Positions 1-4,585 of a stretch of 5,074 bases of DNA are shown piece after piece; the first letter of the stretch is position 1, and every line of letters begins with the position of its first letter. The stretch is from Geoglobus sp. (GTDB lineage Archaea > Halobacteriota > Archaeoglobi > Archaeoglobales > Archaeoglobaceae). The notes under the pieces were generated by a model. It did not search any database. It saw nothing but the letters and a program-made list of their open reading frames with translations, and had not been told where the DNA came from. The position numbers were made by a program, and so were the translations under genes. The stretch spans positions 1 to 5,074 of the forward strand of contig JALUWC010000571.1 of NCBI GenBank assembly GCA_027019885.1, written 5' to 3'.

Positions 1-60
1 TTTCTCAAGACTTTCAACACGGCTTTGAAGCATCAAAACTTTGATGGTAAGAACTCTCAA
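1..60 (-). CDS. N-terminal part of an unrecognised protein (runs off the left edge)
   Basis: Twenty codons are open from a TTG at 60-58 to the window edge with no stop. The start is chosen because an excellent Shine-Dalgarno, AGGAGGTG at 74-67, lies six bases upstream, the same spacing seen for other genes here. In-frame GTG and TTG codons at 69 and 66 sit on or against that SD and are less likely. The visible peptide begins MRVLTIKVLMLQ and continues with a leucine-spaced, charged stretch (QSRVESLEK) that could begin a coiled coil. Nothing visible identifies its function. It follows the basic-protein gene and the tail remnant on the same strand, so it is probably the next gene of the same operon. 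Confidence 0.5.
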   Translation of the reverse strand, partial: MRVLTIKVLMLQSRVESLEK

Positions 61-64
61 GGGC

Positions 65-104
65 AACACCTCCTATGTGAATGGGATTAGACTACCAATT
101 GCCT
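65..104. repeat. Imperfect direct repeat, copy 2 (partner at 391-428)
   Basis: This copy includes GTGAATGGGATTA (77-89), identical to 401-413, and the AACACCTC word at 65-72. It encodes the GSLIPFT ending of the tail remnant on the minus strand together with the SD of the left-edge gene. Confidence 0.75.
67..74 (-). promoter_or_regulatory. Shine-Dalgarno site AGGAGGTG for the left-edge gene
   Basis: Read on the minus strand, AGGAGGTG directly follows the TAG of the tail remnant, sharing its last two bases, and precedes TTG at 60 by six bases. It supports the TTG start of the gene that leaves the window. Confidence 0.6.
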
Positions 105-156
105 TTATCATGTCAAGAATCAGCCTCCCTATGATTTTCTCCGTCTCCTGCTTCTC
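73..156 (-). pseudogene. Remnant duplicating the C-terminus of the 322-residue membrane protein
   Basis: The minus-strand frame between the TAA at 159-157 and the TAG at 75-73 encodes 27 residues ending KAIGSLIPFT. The 322-residue protein ends QAVGSLIPFT, so the last seven residues are identical and neighbouring changes are conservative (Q/K, V/I). The DNA is also similar around the stop and the SD behind it. There is no ATG, GTG or TTG start apart from an internal ATG twelve codons from the end, so the piece is probably not translated alone. It overlaps the last codons of the basic 85-residue gene in the -1 frame. The simplest reading is a leftover of a duplicated or recombined paralogue. 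A frameshift extension of the basic protein is a weaker alternative. Confidence 0.5.
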
Positions 157-386
157 TTAATTCCAAGTTTTCGATAAAATCGACTCTTATAATCTTCCTT
201 CCAGCCTTGCTGTATTTCTCTCGTTCTCTTTGCTGTATAATATGCTCTTTCTCTCGTCCTCCTTGCGGTATGTCTTGCTTTTTCTTTCAGAACTCTGCGA
301 TTGACATTTCTCCTTACTTTCGTTTTCATTTCGTATGTTCTTTTTCTCAATCTTTCTCCACCTTTCCTTACCAACCTCCTAAACAT
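129..386 (-). CDS. Small, very basic helical protein (85 residues)
   Basis: The protein has 36 Lys/Arg out of 85 residues and only seven acidic ones, with no signal peptide or membrane helix. Most of it should be helical. Residues 37-58 are an 11-residue unit repeated twice (ARHTARRTRER then AYYTAKRTREI), and it ends in an arginine run (RSRRRRKS). Such composition suits binding to nucleic acid, or to acidic lipid or the cytoplasmic side of a membrane, but no family is recognised. ATG at 386 is preferred over GTG at 395 because the SD GAGGTG (398-393) covers that GTG and lies six bases before the ATG. The SD also overlaps the stop of the 322-residue gene, so translation is probably coupled. 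Its last codons overlap the tail remnant. Confidence 0.8.
   Translation of the reverse strand: MFRRLVRKGGERLRKRTYEMKTKVRRNVNRRVLKEKARHTARRTRERAYYTAKRTREIQQGWKEDYKSRFYRKLGIKRSRRRRKS
213..278 (-). repeat. 33-bp imperfect tandem repeat inside the basic-protein gene
   Basis: Two 33-bp in-frame units, 278-246 and 245-213 read on the minus strand, encode ARHTARRTRER and AYYTAKRTREI. The shared core is TA(R/K)RTRE. An 11-residue period is typical of hendecad helical packing, so this segment is probably an extended helix with charged faces. Confidence 0.7.
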
Positions 387-390
387 ATCA

Positions 391-428
391 AACACCTCAC
401 GTGAATGGGATTAAACTCCCAACAGCCT
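391..428. repeat. Imperfect direct repeat, copy 1 (partner at 65-104)
   Basis: Bases 401-428 match 77-104 at 24 of 28 positions, and both copies are preceded by AACACCTC with a two-base length difference. The repeat covers the last codons of the 322-residue gene, its stop codon and the next gene's SD. The two copies flank the 85-residue basic gene about 325 bp apart. Confidence 0.75.
393..398 (-). promoter_or_regulatory. Shine-Dalgarno site GAGGTG deciding the start of the 85-residue gene
   Basis: GAGGTG overlaps the TGA of the upstream gene and stands six bases before ATG at 386. The GTG inside it cannot serve as start if it pairs with 16S rRNA, so the ATG is favoured. Confidence 0.6.
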
Positions 429-1365
429 GAATTAATCTCATGAGCAAATTTATCAACTCCACAATAATCACGAATAGCAATTTTACAGTTTCAACATGAA
501 ATCCTACAAATCTGCGGTACATCGTCATGATATTTCTGCTCTGCATCGCATACATCATGGCAAAGCTTTCATAGGTCAGAACAGTCAGTTCCCAGTTCTC
601 AATGAGTATCAATCTGACAAAGAAGAACGTTTCGCCCACAATCCTGCCCATTACTTCAAGAGCTGTGGCAAAGTTCTCTCCAACAACAGGGATCTTAGAA
701 ATAGCTTTTAATATCTGTTCCCATGTCCATTCAGATGCTCTTTTTCCAGCATCTGATAGTTGCTGTTTTATTTTGTCGAGTATGCTTCCGTTGTTTAGCA
801 CATTAATTCCTTCTTGATCTGCTATCCACAATTTAACACGCATATCGCTCGTTGAAACACCGGTTACATGATAAAATGGAACGAATGAGTATCCTTCATC
901 CCAGTTGAGATATGTTGGGAAATAAGGTGATGTATCAACAACATCAATTTTCACAGGATTGAATGCAACAATTATGTCCACATCAACAATAGGTGCATCT
1001 AATTCAATCCAGTTATACTGAATTTTAACATCATAGTCCGGTCTTGAAAATAGCACGCCTTTCTCACCTGTTACAACAGTTCCATTGGGTAGTGTGACAT
1101 TTACAATAAATCTGAGCCACAATCCGTTATACTCCACTATTGATTTAATGTCCACTCTGTAAGTTCCAGAAAACGAGTCAAGTACAACTGTCTGCTCTGA
1201 ATTTGGAGTTATATCATTAAGATAAACACTAACAACAGCCCATCCCGGCTGAGTTACAGTAAAATTAAATTGTTTGGTCACCCCCAGATCAATATTATCA
1301 ACTGCAGCATTCACAGGAAAAATCATCATCATCAGAATGAAAAGCAGAGTAAGCCCTGCTCTCAT
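397..1365 (-). CDS. Secreted/membrane protein with beta-rich N-terminal half and hydrophobic helical C-terminal half (322 residues)
   Basis: Residues 1-20 form a signal peptide (MRAGLTLLFILMMMIFPVNA) with cleavage likely near A20 or A21. Residues 22-185 alternate short hydrophobic strands with loops and several N-x-S/T sites, as in a beta-sandwich ectodomain. From about 194 the protein becomes helical: an amphipathic stretch (DKIKQQLSDAGKRASEW), a hydrophobic stretch near 229-275, and a probable membrane helix at 294-314 before the ending GSLIPFT. No family is recognised. ATG at 1365 overlaps the previous stop as ATGA and has purine-rich GGAGGAGAAGGAG upstream. A TTG five codons earlier lies in that SD and is rejected. 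The layout could fit a surface spike or membrane-remodelling protein, but that is inference. Its C-terminus is partly duplicated at 73-156. Confidence 0.85.
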   Translation of the reverse strand: MRAGLTLLFILMMMIFPVNAAVDNIDLGVTKQFNFTVTQPGWAVVSVYLNDITPNSEQTVVLDSFSGTYRVDIKSIVEYNGLWLRFIVNVTLPNGTVVTGEKGVLFSRPDYDVKIQYNWIELDAPIVDVDIIVAFNPVKIDVVDTSPYFPTYLNWDEGYSFVPFYHVTGVSTSDMRVKLWIADQEGINVLNNGSILDKIKQQLSDAGKRASEWTWEQILKAISKIPVVGENFATALEVMGRIVGETFFFVRLILIENWELTVLTYESFAMMYAMQSRNIMTMYRRFVGFHVETVKLLFVIIVELINLLMRLIQAVGSLIPFT

Positions 1366-3317
1366 CTCCTTCTCCTCCAAACTCCGTTCAGTGTTGCCAT
1401 GAAGAACAGCAGAAAGACCAAGCCAAAGAAGCCGGGAATTATCTGGTAGTAGTTTGTCAGGGTGTCTCTTGCTGCCTGCCTCAATCCCTCATCTGCTGTG
1501 TATCCAGTACTTGTGCCAGTTCCCCCTGTTCCGGTTGAATCAGTTCCGGTTCCACTCCCCGATGTTGGTGTTCCTGTTGGTGTTGGTATTGGAGACCCGA
1601 GCTGAACAAGCTGAAAAAGCTGAACAACAACAGAATGGTAATCCTGAGTTGCTGTGATCACTCCTCCCTTGCTGAAGTAACCGTCCTTGCTGACGATATA
1701 GCTGTAAGTATTGTTCTTGGGTACTTCAAAGCTCACATAGCCCTGAGCGTTAGTAAGCTTTGTTTCTCCATTCAGAGTTACCACTGCATCCGGTAAAGCA
1801 ATCTGATAATTGCTAAAGTTGGAGATAACTCTAAACGTGATGACTGAGTTATTTGCATTGCTCGGCGTTTTGATTGGGGTAAGATATACATAAACAGTAG
1901 TTTCCTGCCCGGCAGGCGGATAGTAAACGTTTCCTGTTGCAGTTTCATAGCCTGCTCTGCTTGCCGTGTAGGTGTAAACTTCAAGGTCGTTAAGATTGTT
2001 TACCGTAACAGAGTAGTCATAGGTTCCGTTCAGCACAGTACTGTTGCCGATAAAGCTTTCTTGCAATGTAAAGTTCACATTGTCTACTAATGCACCTGTT
2101 TCAATGTCCATAAAGTAGAATGTGATTGTTGATGTTCCACTTGGAGGAGAGTAAGTGCTAAAATTTGGCTGGGTGAATGTTACAACCCTATAATCGGTAG
2201 AAGTGTAATATACAGTAGCATTAAGAAGATAGCCCGATAATCTCCATGTAAAATTATTTGTATTTAAATTTGTATCAATCAGCTGATAGTATGTTTCATT
2301 TGTCAAATATGATTTATAGTATATCCCCCACTTACTTTCGCCGCCTGTTTTTGTGACATTCAGCCATCCTGACTCTATTCCCGTTGTTTCATTGTATTCG
2401 TAGGTGTAGTAATAATTATCTTTTATTTCTGCTGAACAATATGTAACTTTGGGATTATTATAAATTGTAAATGTGGGAATACTGCTTGCACTACTTTGCA
2501 GCCTTAACTGGGGTCCCGGTCCACCTTGTAAAGTTTTCCAATTTATTTTGCTTTGCAATCTGACGTCCCAATCACTTAAGTATTCAATAGCATAATATTT
2601 ATAGCCTGATGCAACATTACTTTTATTAAAAGAAAATATATCGAAAATGATTTTTATGTTATATGCTGGGTTATTATTGTAATAAATAGGATAAACATAC
2701 ATCTGACCTTCAATAACATCCTTACCGTTATAAGTTAATTTTATTGGGAACCCCACCGCTCCATTAGTATCATCAATCATATATTTATAAGTGTTATTGA
2801 TATATAATGCCAAAACCCACTTCCATGTTGTTCCATATATAGGTGCGATGTAAAAATCTATACTCTGTGGTTCTGGATACTGATCAAAGTCCATATAAAT
2901 GCCTAAAATTTTAGCAACAGGATAAACGTAACTTCCACTAACACTTTGGTATTGAATTGAAAAATAATCGGCCTTACATATTTGTATGTTAGCAATGCCA
3001 CTTTCACTAACTGTTTCAGCACTAACAACAGCATTATTAGCAACAATAAACACGTAGGCTGCTATAATTATTGTGGCTGTAATTTTAGCCGCTTTAACGT
3101 GCTTTTTGTAAAGCCTGAATAGCAGCAAAGCTATGAAAAAGCCAGCTGTGATTTTAACAGCAGTAAACACCGCAAAGCTGTTTTCGAGCAGATAAGCCAT
3201 CACAGGGTTAACTTCGAGCCCTTTTCCTTCAGAGATTACGGAGACAGTCAAAACTATGTCTAAAATGTTTAGAATCAAAAAAATTGAAAGAAGGGTTATG
3301 ATTTTTGCTCTATCCAC
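1362..3317 (-). CDS. Large surface protein: DUF5658-like membrane domain, ectodomain, PEGA-like domains and C-terminal anchor (651 residues)
   Basis: Three N-terminal membrane helices lie near residues 7-27, 46-68 and 77-97. NILDIVLT (17-24) and GLEVNPVMA (33-41) match what I recall of the DUF5658 membrane family (N-x-x-D, then E-x-NP). Residues about 105-390 form a Tyr/Asn-rich beta ectodomain with two cysteines (C114, C294) and glycosylation sites such as N309, N320 and N340. Two PEGA or carboxypeptidase-regulatory-like folds follow (about 394-482 and 493-572), each with the typical GY turn (AGYE, DGYF). Residues 574-606 are a Pro/Thr/Ser/Gly stalk, then a membrane helix at about 627-645 and a WRRRR stop-transfer end. 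The GTG start has SD GGGGTGA seven bases upstream and begins two bases after the pilin stop. It probably displays a domain beyond the S-layer, and its ligand is unknown. Confidence 0.85.
   Translation of the reverse strand: MDRAKIITLLSIFLILNILDIVLTVSVISEGKGLEVNPVMAYLLENSFAVFTAVKITAGFFIALLLFRLYKKHVKAAKITATIIIAAYVFIVANNAVVSAETVSESGIANIQICKADYFSIQYQSVSGSYVYPVAKILGIYMDFDQYPEPQSIDFYIAPIYGTTWKWVLALYINNTYKYMIDDTNGAVGFPIKLTYNGKDVIEGQMYVYPIYYNNNPAYNIKIIFDIFSFNKSNVASGYKYYAIEYLSDWDVRLQSKINWKTLQGGPGPQLRLQSSASSIPTFTIYNNPKVTYCSAEIKDNYYYTYEYNETTGIESGWLNVTKTGGESKWGIYYKSYLTNETYYQLIDTNLNTNNFTWRLSGYLLNATVYYTSTDYRVVTFTQPNFSTYSPPSGTSTITFYFMDIETGALVDNVNFTLQESFIGNSTVLNGTYDYSVTVNNLNDLEVYTYTASRAGYETATGNVYYPPAGQETTVYVYLTPIKTPSNANNSVITFRVISNFSNYQIALPDAVVTLNGETKLTNAQGYVSFEVPKNNTYSYIVSKDGYFSKGGVITATQDYHSVVVQLFQLVQLGSPIPTPTGTPTSGSGTGTDSTGTGGTGTSTGYTADEGLRQAARDTLTNYYQIIPGFFGLVFLLFFMATLNGVWRRRR
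1500..1598 (-). repeat. Low-complexity Pro/Thr/Gly stalk coding region
   Basis: This stretch encodes residues 574-606 of the 651-residue protein, rich in PTPTGTPT and GTGT-type steps. It links the PEGA-like domains to the C-terminal membrane helix and is probably an extended, O-glycosylated spacer. The DNA repeats short ACCGGAAC-like words and may vary in length between strains. Confidence 0.6.
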
Positions 3318-3319
3318 CT

Positions 3320-3682
3320 CTAAATCACCCCTTCAAAAGCTATAACCGTCTCTCCCTGTATATCACATAAAACAGTCAAGTAAGTTCCCTTTGGAATCTG
3401 GATTATGTCGTAATCTCCAACATCCGATGCGTTTATTCCTACCGTTGTATTATCATATTTTGCTCTTAGATTTGTGAACTCCTCTGGAACTCCTGCAACA
3501 AGAACCCTTACATGTGTGTCATTTATTCTGTCAATCTTGAGCGATGGTGGCATCTGGCTTTTTGGTGCTTTGCTGCCCAGCCCAAATACAAATGTTGCTA
3601 TCACTGCCGCAAGTATTACTGTTATTGCAACCATCAGAATTACTCCAATAACTGGAGAGACAGCCCTTTCATCTTTTCTCAA
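3320..3682 (-). CDS. Archaeal type IV pilin-like protein (Pilin_N/DUF1628 type, 120 residues)
   Basis: The N-terminus is a class III prepilin signal: a charged leader (MRKDERA), then VSPVIGVILMVAITVILAAV, the near-invariant hallmark of the archaeal Pilin_N family. The prepilin peptidase would cut after A7, and residues 8-34 would be the assembly and membrane helix. The remaining residues form a small beta-rich head with N-glycosylation sites (NDT, NTT, NAS). TTG at 3682 is favoured because AGGAGGTGA, overlapping the previous stop, lies five bases upstream. The GTG at 3691 is inside that SD. No prepilin peptidase, assembly ATPase or platform protein is encoded in the window, so the product would need host machinery. 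It sits between a basic protein and the large surface protein, which suggests a shared surface structure or adhesin role. Confidence 0.9.
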   Translation of the reverse strand: MRKDERAVSPVIGVILMVAITVILAAVIATFVFGLGSKAPKSQMPPSLKIDRINDTHVRVLVAGVPEEFTNLRAKYDNTTVGINASDVGDYDIIQIPKGTYLTVLCDIQGETVIAFEGVI

Positions 3683-3687
3683 AATTC

Positions 3688-3696
3688 TCACCTCCT
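3688..3696 (-). promoter_or_regulatory. Shine-Dalgarno site AGGAGGTGA deciding the pilin start
   Basis: The site is formed by the last Arg codons and TGA of the 57-residue gene. It is five bases from TTG at 3682 and overlaps the competing GTG at 3691, so the TTG start gives the only sensible spacing and couples the two genes. Confidence 0.65.
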
Positions 3697-3861
3697 CCTC
3701 ACTCTTTTTTGAGAATGTTTGACTCTGTGAGGCTTCCCTTTGATGTACACCTTCACATGTCCCGGAGTTCTTTCAAAAACGCCTGTAGAATGACCATAAG
3801 CGAGCCATCTTCTGTATGCCTTCTTGTTCCTGAAATTCATTTTCTTGATTTTTCTTCCCAT
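3688..3861 (-). CDS. Small basic protein with an AYGH...TPGH...KGKPHRV pattern (57 residues)
   Basis: This short gene fills what would otherwise be a gap between the 119-residue protein and the pilin. ATG at 3861 has SD GAGGTGAT a few bases upstream, overlapping the preceding stop, and the TGA at 3690-3688 lies in the next gene's SD. Twenty of 57 residues are Lys or Arg. The order is a basic helix (GRKIKKMNFRNKKAYRRWL), a Gly/His/aromatic centre (AYGHSTGVFERTPGH), a probable strand pair (VKVYIKGKPHRV) and a basic tail ending RVRRR. There is no signal or membrane segment. The patterned, non-repetitive centre looks like a real fold rather than random basic sequence. The family is not identified, and nucleic-acid binding is a guess from charge. 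Confidence 0.8.
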   Translation of the reverse strand: MGRKIKKMNFRNKKAYRRWLAYGHSTGVFERTPGHVKVYIKGKPHRVKHSQKRVRRR

Positions 3862-3865
3862 AATA

Positions 3866-4225
3866 TCACCTCAGGGCACGCAAAACAATAATCACAGAGC
3901 CTATAACAACAGCAAAGAACAGCAAATAGCTGAGAATGCTTGGAAATGATGCCTTGAAGAGCTCAAGTGCATTAAGGGGATTGCTGAACCACACCTGCTC
4001 GGTTGGTTTCAAAACAAACACATAACTGCTGGCTTTTGACATGTTAAGCAGAACTGTGTCTGTTGTGTTGAACTCGCCTATGTAATTTCCCTGAAAATCA
4101 TAAACAACCACCTTAATGCCTTTTTGCAGGTTTAGATCGCTCAGGGTTATTGTTACATTCTGGGCTGAGACAGTAACAGCTAAAATAAAAATCATAAAAA
4201 ATGAAATTACTGCAATTCTGTGCAA
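3866..4225 (-). CDS. Secreted protein with N-terminal signal and C-terminal membrane anchor (119 residues)
   Basis: Residues 1-21 are a signal peptide (HRIAVISFFMIFILAVTVSA, cleavage before Q22). A small beta-rich ectodomain of about 70 residues follows, with sequons NVT (23), NTT (53) and NMS (61) and an Ig/PEGA-like strand pattern (KGIKVVVYDFQGNYIGEF). A C-terminal membrane helix at about 95-116 ends in LRALR. This predicts a type I protein with its head outside. TTG at 4225 is chosen because the SD AAGGTGA (4237-4231) is five bases before it. ATG at 4231 and GTG at 4234 are in frame but lie on the SD, and would add two or three residues. The gene starts just after the 66-residue gene and stops four bases before the 57-residue gene. 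No family is recognised. Confidence 0.8.
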   Translation of the reverse strand: MHRIAVISFFMIFILAVTVSAQNVTITLSDLNLQKGIKVVVYDFQGNYIGEFNTTDTVLLNMSKASSYVFVLKPTEQVWFSNPLNALELFKASFPSILSYLLFFAVVIGSVIIVLRALR

Positions 4226-4230
4226 ATGCA

Positions 4231-4431
4231 TCACCTTATGAACCTGAATGCGTTCCTGATTCCGTCAACAATGCCCTCAAATATGCCAGTCACGAATCCC
4301 ACAACAATCAGCACCAGAATCACTGGAACAATGGCAACTACAAGGTTTCCAATGCTCGGCATTATGCTCGCTGCACCCTGAATCAGATCGCTTATTTCAG
4401 TCCAGTTTACAGTAAGCGTTCCATTTGCCAC
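4231..4431 (-). CDS. Small single-helix membrane protein (66 residues)
   Basis: First gene after the promoter. Residues 1-26 are polar with N-glycosylation sites (NGT, NWT) and an amphipathic helix (EISDLIQGAASIM). Residues 27-50 are a very hydrophobic membrane helix with two glycines near the end, and residues 51-66 are an amphipathic basic tail (FEGIVDGIRNAFRFIR). There is no cleavable signal. The GTG start has a near-perfect SD, AGGAGGTGA (4446-4438), six bases upstream, and a leader of only about 20 bases is expected. First position, strong SD and tiny hydrophobic product suggest an abundant structural component, as for small membrane-embedded virion proteins of some archaeal viruses. That is inference. 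A holin-like or signalling peptide is possible. Confidence 0.8.
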   Translation of the reverse strand: MANGTLTVNWTEISDLIQGAASIMPSIGNLVVAIVPVILVLIVVGFVTGIFEGIVDGIRNAFRFIR

Positions 4432-4437
4432 AGCATT

Positions 4438-4446
4438 TCACCTCCT
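4438..4446 (-). promoter_or_regulatory. Strong Shine-Dalgarno site AGGAGGTGA for the first operon gene
   Basis: The match to the archaeal anti-SD is nine bases long and stands six bases before GTG at 4431. It fixes the GTG start. An out-of-frame ATG at 4436 gives only a nine-codon reading frame. Confidence 0.65.
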
Positions 4447-4470
4447 GAGAAAACTTGAGCAAAAAATTAA

Positions 4471-4480
4471 TTATATATAT
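4471..4480 (-). promoter_or_regulatory. TATA box of the surface-protein operon
   Basis: On the minus strand the sequence is ATATATATAA. With usual archaeal spacing (about 25 bases to the start site) transcription would begin near 4450, leaving a leader of about 20 bases that holds little more than the SD. The bases immediately upstream (TATTTTCG) are not a good purine-rich BRE, so factor recruitment may depend on regulation. The adjacent tandem repeats end three bases upstream of the box. Confidence 0.65.
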
Positions 4481-4483
4481 CGA

Positions 4484-4519
4484 AAATACCTTAAATTACG
4501 GAAATACCTTAAATTACGG
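4484..4519. repeat. Two exact 18-bp tandem repeats upstream of the TATA box (candidate operator)
   Basis: The unit AAATACCTTAAATTACGG occurs at 4484-4501 and again at 4502-4519 with no mismatch, and the next bases (AAAATA) begin a partial third copy. The repeats lie immediately upstream of the TATA box, where a bound protein would overlap the BRE/TFB position. RHH proteins commonly bind adjacent short repeats cooperatively, and an RHH gene is next door, so this is a good operator candidate. The repeat is directly visible. The binding protein is inferred. Confidence 0.75.
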
Positions 4520-4568
4520 AAAATATGACAGAATAATAGTATTGTCTAACCTACATAATGCCAAGGGC

Positions 4569-4584
4569 AAAAAAGATAAAAGAG
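4569..4584 (-). terminator. T-rich archaeal terminator after the RHH gene
   Basis: Immediately after the RHH stop codon the minus strand reads CCTCTTTTATCTTTTTTG, two T tracts without an obvious hairpin. This fits intrinsic archaeal termination and separates the regulator genes from the surface operon. Confidence 0.5.
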
Positions 4585-4585
4585 G

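Noticed and set aside
207..404. Plus-strand frame of 65 codons, Cys/Phe/Ser-rich
   Set aside because: Mirror of the arginine/lysine-rich 85-residue gene. The composition is what complementing AGA/AGG/AAA codons produces.
496..817. Two overlapping plus-strand frames of 71 codons each
   Set aside because: Both are antisense to the 322-residue gene, have no family resemblance and overlap each other in different frames.
1454..1657. Plus-strand frame of 67 codons
   Set aside because: Antisense to the low-complexity stalk and PEGA region. Its openness follows from the repetitive codons on the other strand.
1778..1984. Minus-strand frame of 68 codons in another phase of the 651-residue gene
   Set aside because: It lies wholly inside a well-supported gene with coherent PEGA-like domains, and I see no SD of its own.
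3474..3722. Plus-strand frames opposite the pilin gene
   Set aside because: The minus strand carries the unmistakable pilin signal helix, so these are shadows.
3709..3891. Plus-strand frame of 60 codons between the pilin and the 119-residue gene
   Set aside because: The same DNA encodes the 57-residue basic protein on the minus strand with good SD and coupled junctions.
4201..4458. Plus-strand frame of 85 codons
   Set aside because: Antisense to the 66-residue membrane gene and its SD. No recognisable features.
4484..4519. Short CRISPR-like array
   Set aside because: The two 18-bp copies are directly adjacent with no spacer and sit at a promoter, so an operator or simple tandem duplication fits better.
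4527..4546. Imperfect inverted repeat (GACA...TGTC) upstream of the tandem repeats
   Set aside because: Only four outer base pairs match cleanly and the rest needs a bulge. In such AT-rich DNA this is likely to occur by chance.
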